NCBI GenBank assembly: GCA_031264885.1
Contig: JAISDM010000300.1
Span: 1 to 13,963 of the forward strand
DNA length: 13,963 nt
Reading direction: 5' to 3'
From: Peptococcaceae bacterium
GTDB taxonomy: Bacteria > Bacillota > Peptococcia > DRI-13 > UBA5745
The notes under the pieces are model-generated. The model saw nothing but the letters and a program-made list of their open reading frames with translations. It ran no database searches and had not been told where the DNA came from. Both the position numbers and the translations under genes were made by a program. Positions 1 through 6,930 of the stretch are shown piece by piece. Position 1 is the stretch's first letter. Every line of letters begins with the position of its first letter.

Positions 1-587
1 AAGCGGATTTTCACGGGGATCAGCTGTGTGACTTTGGAATAGGTCCCGCTCGTGGTCAGCCCGGTGTTTGCCCCGGTCAAGGCGGCTTGTGTGGCGCTCT
101 CTATTTCGGAGACATAGCCCTCGAATCTCTTGCCTCTATGGGCGTCCAGGCGCACCTCGACCGATTGCCCGGCCGCCACCCTGCTGATCTCGGTTTCTTC
201 GATGTTCGCCAGAATAAAGACGTCGGCGGTATCGGCGATGACCGCCACAACGCTTGTCTGCGCCACCAGCTGGTTTTCGGCCGCGCCGATTTTCACGACC
301 TTGCCCTGGGCCGGCGACCTCAGATAAGCGCCCGTATCGATCCTGCCGATGATCTCGTTTTCCTTCACGAGATCGCCCTCTTTAACGGTCAGGCGCGACA
401 GCGCGCCCGCCAGACTCGGCGCGACATTGTAGGTCTTGCTCGCGACCTTCGCGTTGTTGGTTTCAAAATACGTATGGTCCTGCCAATAGACATAGCCCCA
501 AATCCCCGCGCCGGCGAATATCGCCGCGGCCACGGCGCCGGCAATGATGTTCTTCGTCTTGCGGCTCATTTTCTTTTTCTCACTCAT
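1..587 (-). CDS. EmrA/HlyD-like membrane fusion (adaptor) protein, 3' end outside window
   Basis: Translating the minus strand from the ATG at 587 gives 195 codons open to the window edge. A lysine-rich start (MSEKKKMSRKTKN) precedes one hydrophobic anchor, about residues 13-31, followed by YFETNNAKV. This resembles the Y-x-TDNA-x-V stretch of EmrA-type adaptors. Next come two lipoyl-like halves (VKEGDLVKENEIIGRID and SPAQGKVVKIGA) with almost no coiled-coil hairpin between them, then a beta-barrel region. The last visible part, TYSKVTQLIPVKI, matches the V-x-Q-x-I/VPV-x-I stretch of EmrA relatives. The start overlaps the preceding ABC gene by 8 bases (ATGAGTGA), so it is the fourth gene of the efflux operon and probably translationally coupled. 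EmrA-type proteins usually pair with an EmrB-type MFS pump, so such a pump may follow outside the window; that is inference. The protein should be anchored in the cytoplasmic membrane with its barrel outside. Confidence 0.85.
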   Translation of the reverse strand, partial: MSEKKKMSRKTKNIIAGAVAAAIFAGAGIWGYVYWQDHTYFETNNAKVASKTYNVAPSLAGALSRLTVKEGDLVKENEIIGRIDTGAYLRSPAQGKVVKIGAAENQLVAQTSVVAVIADTADVFILANIEETEISRVAAGQSVEVRLDAHRGKRFEGYVSEIESATQAALTGANTGLTTSGTYSKVTQLIPVKIR

Positions 588-2523
588 CCTCAACAACCCC
601 TTTTGAAAATTGACTGTTATATAAATCGGCGTAGAATCCCCCCGCCGACAACAATGTCTCGTGATTGCCCTGCTCGATAATGTCGCCGTCATTCATGACA
701 AAAATCGAGTCCGCGTCTTTAATCGTGGACAGTCTGTGGGCTATGACGAAGCTCGTCCGCCCCTTCATCAGATGGTTCATCGCGCTTTGTATCAGGATCT
801 CCGTTCTCGTATCGACGCTGGACGTCGCCTCGTCCAGAATCAGAATTTTCGGATCGGCGAGGATCACCCGCGCGATGGTGAACATTTGCTTTTGCCCCTG
901 TGAAATATTGCTCGATTCCTCATTCAGCACCATCTGGTATCCGCCGGGCAGCGTTCGTATGAACTCGTCGCAGCGCGCGGCTTTCGCGGCGTTTATGACC
1001 TCCTCGTCGGTCGCGTCAAATGTGCCGTAGCGAATGTTCTCCATAATGGTGGCGTTATAAAGCCATGTGTCCTGTAGTACCATTCCGAATTGGCCGCGCA
1101 AATTCGCCCGGGTAAAGCTGTAGATGTCGTCGCCGTCGATCCGGATCTTTCCGCCGTTTATGTCGTAGAAACGCATTAAGAGTTTGACGATTGTGGTTTT
1201 TCCCGCCCCGGTGGGGCCGACTATGGCGATTTTTTGCCCGCTGGCGACGCTCGCCGTAAAATTGTGGATGATGATTTTTTCGGGCGTATAGCCAAAACGC
1301 ACATTCTCAAAAGTCACGTTTCCCTCGGTTTTTGTCGGGGCAGCCGCGTCGTCCTCCAAGGGCTCCTCCGCTTCCTCCAGGAACTCAAACACCCTTTCGG
1401 CGGCGGCGACGGTGGACTGGAGCGTGTTGGACACGTTTGCGATCTGCATGATGGGCTGTGTGAAATTCCGCATATATTGGATAAACGCCTGAATGTCGCC
1501 GATATCGACCTTGCCCCGCGTCGCCAGGTATCCGCCCAGGACGCAAACGATCACATAGCCCAAATTGCCCACGAATTGCATCACCGGCGGCAAAACGCTC
1601 GTCAGAAACTGCGATTTCCACGCGGAGGTTTGAAGCTCGTCATTGACGGCCGCGAACCGTTCCTTCGCCTCATCCTCGCCGTTGAACGCCTGCACGATAT
1701 TGTGCGCGGAATAGCTTTCCTCGATGATCCCGTTGATCTCGCCCAGGGATTTCTGCTGCTGGGCGAAAAACACCCTCGAATTCCTCAGCACGGCCATCAT
1801 GATCCCGAAAGAAACGGGGATGACGATCAGTGCCGTGACCGTCATAAGCCAGCTGATCGAGAGCATCATGCACAGGACGCCGGCAACGGTGACGCCGGAG
1901 GTGATGATCTGCGTCACTGTTTGGCTCAGCGTCGTTGAAACAGTGTCCACATCGTTGGTGACGCGGGACAGCACCTCGCCCCGGGGGCGGGTGTCATAGT
2001 AATTCAGCGGGATTTTGTTCATTTTTTCGGAGATGCTCTTCCGCAAGCGATAGGTCACGTCCATCGATACTTTGCTCATCAAATAGCCTTGGATGAACGA
2101 GCAAAGGAACGAAACAAGATATAAGCCGACCAGTAAGATTATGATTTTGCCGATGTATCCGAAATCGGTCAGAAGCCCCGTCCCCGCCATATACGCGATC
2201 AAGCCCTCGTAGAGCTTCGTCGTCGCCTTGCCGAGAAGCTTTGGGCCGACAATGGAAAAAACAGTGGAGAGGACGGCGCAAAACATAACGACGAACACGG
2301 TCGTTCTGTGCGGTATGACATACGCGATGAGTTTTTGGACGGTTTTGGAGAAGTCCTTTGCCCTTTCGGCGGGCGCTCCCATGCCGCCCATGGGGCCGCC
2401 GCCCCCCATCGGGCCGCCTCTCATGGGGCCGCCGGGGCCGCCTGGGCCGCCTGGGCCGGGACCGCCAGGATCGCCGGGGCTGCCCGCGGAGGGGCGTTTT
2501 TGCGCTTGTTCAGCCATTTTCAC
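580..2523 (-). CDS. ABC exporter half-transporter (membrane domain + ATPase), catalytically intact partner
   Basis: A 647-residue type-I ABC exporter subunit. Residues 14-51 are almost only Gly, Pro and Met. The six-helix membrane domain spans about 65-375 and the nucleotide-binding domain about 400-640. Visible motifs are Walker A GPTGAGKTT (436-444), Q-loop VLQD, signature ISQGQ (540-544) instead of LSGGQ, Walker B ILDE with catalytic Glu565, and switch His596 in IAHRLST. The upstream gene lacks both catalytic residues, so the two should form one heterodimer of the TM287/288 type with a single competent ATP site. Translation could begin at GTG 2523, five bases after AAGGA, or at ATG 2517. 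The ATG would give an 8-base overlap (ATGGCTGA) like the next junction. It acts in the cytoplasmic membrane, probably exporting lipophilic drugs or lipids; the substrate cannot be read from sequence. Confidence 0.95.
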   Translation of the reverse strand: MKMAEQAQKRPSAGSPGDPGGPGPGGPGGPGGPMRGGPMGGGGPMGGMGAPAERAKDFSKTVQKLIAYVIPHRTTVFVVMFCAVLSTVFSIVGPKLLGKATTKLYEGLIAYMAGTGLLTDFGYIGKIIILLVGLYLVSFLCSFIQGYLMSKVSMDVTYRLRKSISEKMNKIPLNYYDTRPRGEVLSRVTNDVDTVSTTLSQTVTQIITSGVTVAGVLCMMLSISWLMTVTALIVIPVSFGIMMAVLRNSRVFFAQQQKSLGEINGIIEESYSAHNIVQAFNGEDEAKERFAAVNDELQTSAWKSQFLTSVLPPVMQFVGNLGYVIVCVLGGYLATRGKVDIGDIQAFIQYMRNFTQPIMQIANVSNTLQSTVAAAERVFEFLEEAEEPLEDDAAAPTKTEGNVTFENVRFGYTPEKIIIHNFTASVASGQKIAIVGPTGAGKTTIVKLLMRFYDINGGKIRIDGDDIYSFTRANLRGQFGMVLQDTWLYNATIMENIRYGTFDATDEEVINAAKAARCDEFIRTLPGGYQMVLNEESSNISQGQKQMFTIARVILADPKILILDEATSSVDTRTEILIQSAMNHLMKGRTSFVIAHRLSTIKDADSIFVMNDGDIIEQGNHETLLSAGGFYADLYNSQFSKGVVEDE

Positions 2524-4234
2524 TCAGTTCCTTTTCCGAAAGTTGAGATTCCGCGATCTCCTTATACACCGCGCAGGTTTGCAGCAATTCCTTATGCGTC
2601 CCCCTGCCCGCGACGGTTCCGTTATCCAGAACGATGATCTGCTGCGCGTCCATAATCGTGCTGATGCGCTGCGCGACGATGATCAGAGTCGCTCCCCGGA
2701 TCTCCCGCCGGATCGCCGCCCTTAAAGCGGCGTCGGTTTTGAAGTCCAGGGCCGAAAAACTGTCGTCGAATACATAAACCGGCGCGTTCTTAACAATCGC
2801 CCGGGCGATGGACAACCGCTGCCGCTGCCCGCCGCTGACGTTTGTGCCGCCTTGACTGATTTCACTGTCAAAGGCGTCGGGCCGCGCCTCGATAAACTCC
2901 AGAGAGCGGGAAATCTCCGCGGCTTTCCGCATCTGCTCATCGCTCGCGTTTGGATCGCCGTACAGCAGATTGGATCTGACAGTTCCGGAAAACAGCATGC
3001 TCTTCTGAGGGATATAGCCGATTTTGTCCCGCAGATCGCGAATCGGAAGCTCGCGCAAATCGACCCCGCCTATTTTGATCTGCCCGCCGGAAACATCATA
3101 GAAGCGCATCAGCAGATTCATCAGTGTGGATTTGCCCGACCCCGTCGTTCCGATGACCGCGGTCGTCTCCCCCTCTTTCGCCGTAAAACTGATCTTGCGC
3201 AGAACCTTATCCCCCGCGGGATACGCAAAGTCCACATCGCGGAACTCAATGTCCGCGCCGGAAGAGCGCCCGGTCCCCTCGTCGGGGACGCTCGATTCCG
3301 TTTCCAGAACCTCTTTTATACGCTCCGCCGAAACCGCCGCCCTCGGTATCAATATAAACATCATCGCAAGCATCAGAAACGACATCAAGATCAGCATGGA
3401 ATATTGCATAAACGCCATCATATCGCCGACATCCGTTTGAAAGGCGGAGACCTGATTGCTGCCGACCCAAATGATGATTACCGTCGTCAGATTCATCACC
3501 AGCATCATAAAGGGCATCATGACCGCCATCACCCGGTTGATAAAAAGGTTCGTTTCGGTCAGGCTGACATTCGCAGCGTCAAACCTGCTTTCCTCAAACT
3601 TCTGTGTGCTGAAGGCCCGCGTTACAAGCATCCCGTCGAGATTCTCCCGCGCCACCGTATTGATCCGGTCAACCAGCTGCTGCACCAATTGGAATTTCGG
3701 CACGGCGACCAGAAAGACAAACAGGATCAGCAGGATCACGACCCCCACCGAGCCGCCGATCACCAAGGTCATGGACGTCGATTTCGTCAGAGCGTTAAAC
3801 ACGCCGCCCGCCCCTAGAATCGGAGCATATATCACCATCCGGATCCCCATGACAAGCAGCGTCTGGATCTGCGTTATGTCGTTCGTCGTGCGCGTGATCA
3901 GGCTTGAGGAGCCGAATTTGTCGATCTCCGCGCTGGAAAAACCCTGCACCCGATTGAATACGTCCAATCGCATGTCATGGGAAACGCCCGCCGCGATCCG
4001 CGCGGCAAAGAATCCCATAATAACCGACGCCGCCGCTCCCACCAGGGTTACGATCAGCATCTTGGCGCCGCACTCCCAAATAAAAGCGGAATCCCCGATC
4101 GCCACGCCTTTGTTTACCATTTCGCTCATATAATCCGGCAGGGCCAGGTCACAATTCGCCTGAACGACGAGCAAGGCGACGGCGAGCAGCAACATTCCCG
4201 CGTAAGGCTTCAGGTATTCGATTACTTTTGACAT
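2510..4234 (-). CDS. ABC exporter half-transporter with degenerate ATPase site
   Basis: A 574-residue type-I ABC exporter subunit with a membrane domain at about residues 10-305 and an ATPase domain at about 328-560. Walker A is GTTGSGKST (362-370) and the signature is a canonical VSGGQ (466-470). The catalytic Glu after Walker B is replaced by Asp491 (VFDDSFSALD), and the switch His is replaced by Gln522 (IVAQRIST). Family knowledge: this Asp/Gln pair marks the degenerate subunit of heterodimeric exporters such as TM287/288 and BmrCD, whose partner supplies the intact Glu and His. That partner is the next gene, overlapping by 14 bases at its GTG. The start ATG at 4234 overlaps the end of the adaptor gene by 13 bases. 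Membrane location and heterodimer formation are strongly supported; the exported substrate is not known. Confidence 0.95.
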   Translation of the reverse strand: MSKVIEYLKPYAGMLLLAVALLVVQANCDLALPDYMSEMVNKGVAIGDSAFIWECGAKMLIVTLVGAAASVIMGFFAARIAAGVSHDMRLDVFNRVQGFSSAEIDKFGSSSLITRTTNDITQIQTLLVMGIRMVIYAPILGAGGVFNALTKSTSMTLVIGGSVGVVILLILFVFLVAVPKFQLVQQLVDRINTVARENLDGMLVTRAFSTQKFEESRFDAANVSLTETNLFINRVMAVMMPFMMLVMNLTTVIIIWVGSNQVSAFQTDVGDMMAFMQYSMLILMSFLMLAMMFILIPRAAVSAERIKEVLETESSVPDEGTGRSSGADIEFRDVDFAYPAGDKVLRKISFTAKEGETTAVIGTTGSGKSTLMNLLMRFYDVSGGQIKIGGVDLRELPIRDLRDKIGYIPQKSMLFSGTVRSNLLYGDPNASDEQMRKAAEISRSLEFIEARPDAFDSEISQGGTNVSGGQRQRLSIARAIVKNAPVYVFDDSFSALDFKTDAALRAAIRREIRGATLIIVAQRISTIMDAQQIIVLDNGTVAGRGTHKELLQTCAVYKEIAESQLSEKELSENG

Positions 4235-5196
4235 TCCGCCATCATACCTATCTTTAATTGATCGTTCCGCTCAAGATATATCGTCACGATAAAATTCGAG
4301 AGCTCGCCGGTCCGGATCGCCTGATTGGATATCTTGCCGACCGTGCCGGCGACCGTCAAATCGAGGGGATTCACGTAAACGGGGAGCGGTTCGCCTGCCG
4401 TGAATTTCTCTATCTCAAATTGATCGACGGGCACTTCCAAAATCAGACGGCTGTAGTCGATGACGTCCATAATCTTCTGCCCTATGGCCGGGGTTGTCCC
4501 TTCGTGTATCCACACATCCGCCACCGTGCCGTCTGTTTCGGCAAGCACCCGCCGTTTGGACGCGGCGCTTTCGGCCGCGTCCGCCGACGCTTGCGCCTGT
4601 AAGAGCTGCGCCTTCGCGGCGTTGAGATTCTGCCTGCTTTGGGCGTCCGCGTTCTCATAGGTGTTTTCGGCCTGGGCGTATTGCCCCCGCGCGGCGACGA
4701 ACGCGCTCTCCGCCTGTTCGTACTGTACTTGCGGGATTGCGCCTTCCTCGTAAAGCGCGGCCATTCGGTCCAGGTTGCTCTCTGCGTCATTGAGAGCGGC
4801 GGCGGCAATGTCGAAGGCGGCCCGCGCCGCGATCACGCCGCCGGAAACCGCAAGCTCCGCCTTCTCCAAATTGGCCTGGGCGACCGCGACGCCGGCGTCC
4901 GCCAGCGCGATTTGGGCGGCCACATCGCTGTCGTCAAAGGCGAAAAGCACATCGCCCTTATGGACGGCCCCGCCCTCGCTCACATAGATCTCCGTGACGG
5001 TCAAGGCCATGCCCGCAGCGCAGTTTTGCTTGTTTTCCGCGTCGATGTTACCGCGGTATGTATATACGGCCTCTGGGATTTCCTCTTGGGGAACGGCGGC
5101 GGCTGGATCGGATTGGGCAAAAACTCCGCACCCGGCCAGCAGAACACATAAGACCGCCGTCAAAATCAAATACCTCTGATTCAAATTTAAATTCAA
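4222..5196 (-). CDS. Lipoprotein membrane fusion (adaptor) protein with coiled-coil hairpin
   Basis: A 324-residue MacA/HlyD-type adaptor and first gene of the efflux operon. It has a signal peptide with lipobox LAGC, giving lipid-modified Cys23 and attachment to the outer face of the cytoplasmic membrane. The first lipoyl half lies at about 60-90 (VSEGGAVHKGDVLFAFD). A long Ala/Gln-rich helical hairpin follows at about 93-215, with the tip near LYEEGAIPQVQYEQA. The second lipoyl half is about 216-250 and a beta-barrel completes the protein. The start is TTG at 5196: a TAA stop lies in frame just upstream and AAGGAGG sits ten bases before it. The start of the degenerate ABC subunit lies inside its 3' end. 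It probably helps the ABC pair move substrate away from the membrane. A TetR-type palindrome sits upstream of its ribosome binding site. Confidence 0.9.
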   Translation of the reverse strand: MNLNLNQRYLILTAVLCVLLAGCGVFAQSDPAAAVPQEEIPEAVYTYRGNIDAENKQNCAAGMALTVTEIYVSEGGAVHKGDVLFAFDDSDVAAQIALADAGVAVAQANLEKAELAVSGGVIAARAAFDIAAAALNDAESNLDRMAALYEEGAIPQVQYEQAESAFVAARGQYAQAENTYENADAQSRQNLNAAKAQLLQAQASADAAESAASKRRVLAETDGTVADVWIHEGTTPAIGQKIMDVIDYSRLILEVPVDQFEIEKFTAGEPLPVYVNPLDLTVAGTVGKISNQAIRTGELSNFIVTIYLERNDQLKIGMMAECQK

Positions 5197-5215
5197 TTGT
5201 GAAAATCCTCCTTAT

Positions 5216-5229
5216 GACTGAATTCATTC
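5216..5229. promoter_or_regulatory. Probable TetR operator before the efflux operon
   Basis: The 14-base site GACTGAATTCATTC fits the imperfect palindrome GANTGAATTCANTC. The same palindrome occurs in the tetR promoter at 6793-6806, and the two neighbourhoods agree at 15 of 18 positions. It ends a few bases upstream of the AAGGAGG that serves the lipoprotein adaptor gene, so a bound repressor would sit between promoter and first start codon. I see no convincing -35/-10 pair just upstream. Its role as a TetR site is inferred from the shared sequence. Confidence 0.7.
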
Positions 5230-5290
5230 GATCTCTCCGCGAAAAAACGCGCCTGAGCAAGCATGAGCCGGATCCGGATTTACGGGCCAG

Positions 5291-5404
5291 ACTGTCCGAA
5301 AACGCACCCTAGATATTCCCAACACACAATATATGGGGTCCTTCGGTTGAAACGACACGCTATATATTGTGTTAACGATGCGATTTTTGACGTTTTCGGA
5401 CGGT
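5291..5404. repeat. Nested inverted-repeat element
   Basis: Outer arms at 5291-5304 and 5391-5404 are complementary with one mismatch; the 11 bases GTCCGAAAACG and CGTTTTCGGAC match exactly. Inside them, ACACAATATAT (5324-5334) and ATATATTGTGT (5362-5372) form a second perfect pair. The result is a roughly 110-base palindromic unit with no reading frame of its own, resembling a small non-autonomous repeat. The left arm contains AAACGCACCCTAGATATT (5300-5317), which recurs inverted at 6868-6885 with one mismatch. Confidence 0.75.
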
Positions 5405-5406
5405 AC

Positions 5407-5508
5407 CGGGCGGCAGGATGCCGCCCCTACGGCGCCGATAATGATGATGCCGCTGGTCCCCTACGGTACCGTGGCAATGCATCTGTAGGGGCGGCATCCT
5501 GCCGCCCG
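5407..5508. repeat. GGGCGGCAGG palindromic intergenic repeat, copy 1
   Basis: Arms 5407-5430 and 5485-5508 are perfectly complementary over 24 bases (arm core GGCGGCAGGATGCCGCC), around a 54-base centre containing a GGTACC. The left arm recurs exactly at 6931-6954. It lies in the 460-base gap between the flavodoxin gene and the efflux operon, which otherwise holds only other repeats and the operator. No T-run follows either arm, so it is not a classic terminator, though the RNA would fold strongly. Confidence 0.85.
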
Positions 5509-5536
5509 CCTTTGCGGGACGCGCCACCCCTGTTAT

Positions 5537-5579
5537 TCCGGCGTCATATCTTTGTCATCCGAACCCTCCGGCGTCATAT
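5537..5579. repeat. Short tandem repeat TCCGGCGTCATAT, two copies
   Basis: The 13 bases TCCGGCGTCATAT occur at 5537-5549 and again at 5567-5579, exactly 30 bases apart. Each is followed by a related GTCAT(C/T)C stretch, so this is a diverged 30-base tandem unit within the intergenic repeat cluster. No coding or regulatory role is apparent. Confidence 0.6.
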
Positions 5580-5585
5580 TGTGTC

Positions 5586-5648
5586 ATTCCGGGCTTGTCC
5601 CGGAATCCAGGTTCCTTGGTTTATCATTTTTGGATTCCGGGTCAAGCC
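5586..5648. repeat. CCGGAATCC hairpin after the flavodoxin gene
   Basis: Two alternative folds are possible. ATTCCGGG (5586-5593) pairs with CCCGGAAT (5599-5606) around five bases. Alternatively 5592-5609 pairs with 5631-5648 at 17 of 18 positions around a 21-base loop. The structure begins nine bases past the flavodoxin stop codon, so it could end or protect that transcript. No U-run follows, so factor-independent termination is doubtful. Eighteen bases of it recur, inverted, at 6849-6866. Confidence 0.7.
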
Positions 5649-5656
5649 AATATCGC

Positions 5657-6091
5657 CTAAGCGATCATCTTGCTCACGAAATCCTCAACCGTTTTTGTCT
5701 CCTTATCGGAGAGCGTGACGCCGGCGCCCTTGCCGCCGAGCATCGTGTGATTGCGGGCGAGAAGACGGAGTGCCAGCATCTCTTCACGCACGTTGATCCC
5801 GCGCGTTTTCAAAACAGCGGCAATTTTCTTGGCGCCGTTCATGCCTCCCGCCGTTGAGAAAGCGGCTGCGGCGCCGACGGTTTCGGGATTCAGACCCGCC
5901 AGGTAAGCTTTCAGCTCCTTGTCGATGTCCCACGCGTATACGCCGCCGCCGATAAACAACAGATCGACAGGCTCGGAAATCGGAACGTCCACCGATTCGG
6001 CCGTGACGCCCGCCGCCTTCGCGATAAGCTCCGCGGCCGCCTTCGTGTTCCCTCCGCGGGATTGGTAACGAACAGCAATCTTCATTTTCAT
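5657..6091 (-). CDS. Small flavodoxin-domain protein
   Basis: A protein of about 144 residues beginning MKMKIAVRYQSRGGNTKAAAE. The first strand followed by SRGGNT fits the FMN-phosphate loop of flavodoxins. LLFIGGGVYAWDID and AAAFSTAGGMNGAKKI fit the second FMN loop and the later strand of the fold. The length matches small flavodoxins. Three ATGs lie close together (6094, 6091, 6085). The one at 6091 is five bases after AAGGAG and is the best start; 6094 is too close and 6085 rather far. The gene follows tetR by 46 bases with no promoter seen between, so it is probably cotranscribed and TetR-controlled. An electron-transfer or quinone/drug-reduction role would fit beside efflux genes but is inference. 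Confidence 0.85.
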   Translation of the reverse strand: MKMKIAVRYQSRGGNTKAAAELIAKAAGVTAESVDVPISEPVDLLFIGGGVYAWDIDKELKAYLAGLNPETVGAAAAFSTAGGMNGAKKIAAVLKTRGINVREEMLALRLLARNHTMLGGKGAGVTLSDKETKTVEDFVSKMIA

Positions 6092-6137
6092 CATGACTCC
6101 TTTCTGAAATCGTATGTGTCCCGTCAAAGGGCCAAAA

Positions 6138-6734
6138 TCAGTATCCCTTCGCGCCGAGGACGCGGCAAATAATATCCGCGAACGCCTGGGCGTTCTGCCG
6201 CCGCTCCGAATCGCTCAAATCCGCGATTTTCGGCATAAATCCCGCCGCGCCCTGTACGATGAACATGGCGGTTTCTCTTGGGTGTTCGCAATGCAGAGAA
6301 CCGTCCGCGTTGCCCTGTTCGATGAGCGATATGAGCAGCGGAATCATCGAGGTTGAAATTTTTGCCCTGCAATGCTCAACGATTGCCGGATCGGAGGCAA
6401 TGCCCTCAGCCAGTTTGTCGTATATCTCAAAATCATCTTTACATTCAAACTTGTTTTCAAAAATCAAATTCAGGCGGTCCAGCACAGAACCCCGCGCTTC
6501 TTTCAGAATCTTATGGAATATCTCCAACCGCTCGTCGGACAGCTGATCAAAGACCGCGTACAGAATCTCCTGCTTGGATTTGAAGTAGTGATAGACGAGT
6601 CCCGACGCTACATTTATTTTTCTGGAAATATCGGCCACTTGCGTTCCGTCGAAACCGTGCTCGACAAACAACGCGCGCGCCGTATCTATGATTTCCTGTC
6701 TTCGTTCTTCAACGGGCTTCGTAATCCTTGCCAT
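6138..6734 (-). CDS. TetR/AcrR family transcriptional repressor
   Basis: A protein of about 198 residues starting MARITKPVEERRQEIIDTARALF. This is followed by the TetR helix-turn-helix (TQVADISRKINVASGLVYHYFKSK up to about residue 56), then an all-helical ligand-binding and dimerisation domain. The start at 6734 is chosen because AAGGAGG lies seven bases upstream; an in-frame extension to 6791 would run back through the promoter. Members of this family dimerise, bind palindromes and release DNA on binding a drug-like ligand. A palindrome within its own promoter and before the downstream efflux operon suggests it represses itself, the flavodoxin gene and the exporter. The ligand is unknown. 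Confidence 0.93.
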   Translation of the reverse strand: MARITKPVEERRQEIIDTARALFVEHGFDGTQVADISRKINVASGLVYHYFKSKQEILYAVFDQLSDERLEIFHKILKEARGSVLDRLNLIFENKFECKDDFEIYDKLAEGIASDPAIVEHCRAKISTSMIPLLISLIEQGNADGSLHCEHPRETAMFIVQGAAGFMPKIADLSDSERRQNAQAFADIICRVLGAKGY

Positions 6735-6779
6735 CAAAAAACCTCCTTGTTTCAGACTGGTTGAACCGGCAATGAATAT

Positions 6780-6808
6780 AATATAACACAACGATTGAAT
6801 TCAGTCAA
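6780..6808 (-). promoter_or_regulatory. Promoter of tetR-flavodoxin unit
   Basis: On the minus strand TTGACT (6808-6803) and TATATT (6785-6780) are separated by exactly 17 bases, a near-consensus sigma-70 type promoter. Transcription would start about 35-40 bases upstream of the tetR start codon. The GANTGAATTCANTC palindrome covers part of the -35 box and spacer, as expected for self-repression. Confidence 0.8.
6793..6806. promoter_or_regulatory. Probable TetR operator in its own promoter
   Basis: GATTGAATTCAGTC fits the palindrome GANTGAATTCANTC centred on GAATTC. It overlaps the -35 region and spacer of the tetR promoter, and it recurs before the efflux operon at 5216-5229. Binding by this particular TetR is inferred from position and from the shared site. 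Confidence 0.75.
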
Positions 6809-6848
6809 TCTGTATAATTTGGAGGCATCCATTCTCCGTCATTCCGTC

Positions 6849-6885
6849 ATTCCGGGACAAGCCCGGCAATATTTAGGGTGCGTTT
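6849..6885. repeat. Inverted copies of two repeats found at 5300-5606
   Basis: Bases 6849-6866 are the reverse complement of 5589-5606 (18 of 18) and include the small hairpin CCGGG-ACAAG-CCCGG. Bases 6868-6885 are the reverse complement of 5300-5317 with one mismatch. These blocks therefore sit upstream of tetR in opposite orientation to their copies downstream of the flavodoxin gene. Confidence 0.75.
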
Positions 6886-6930
6886 CCATGTTGTGTTTCG
6901 CTGCAAAGATATTGCGTTTCCGGACGGTCA

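Noticed and set aside
1234..1938. 234-codon plus-strand frame opposite the intact ABC subunit
   Set aside because: No domain or start signal; antisense shadow of the ABC coding sequence.
2852..3817. 321-codon plus-strand open frame opposite the degenerate ABC subunit
   Set aside because: His/Arg/Gln-rich translation typical of an antisense shadow; the minus strand carries a complete ABC exporter.
3456..4133. 225-codon plus-strand frame
   Set aside because: Overlaps the membrane-domain coding region on the opposite strand; the translation resembles no protein family.
5586..5648. Rho-independent terminator for the tetR-flavodoxin transcript
   Set aside because: The stem is strong but no U-run follows on the minus strand, and the same sequence recurs as a repeat elsewhere; listed as a repeat instead.
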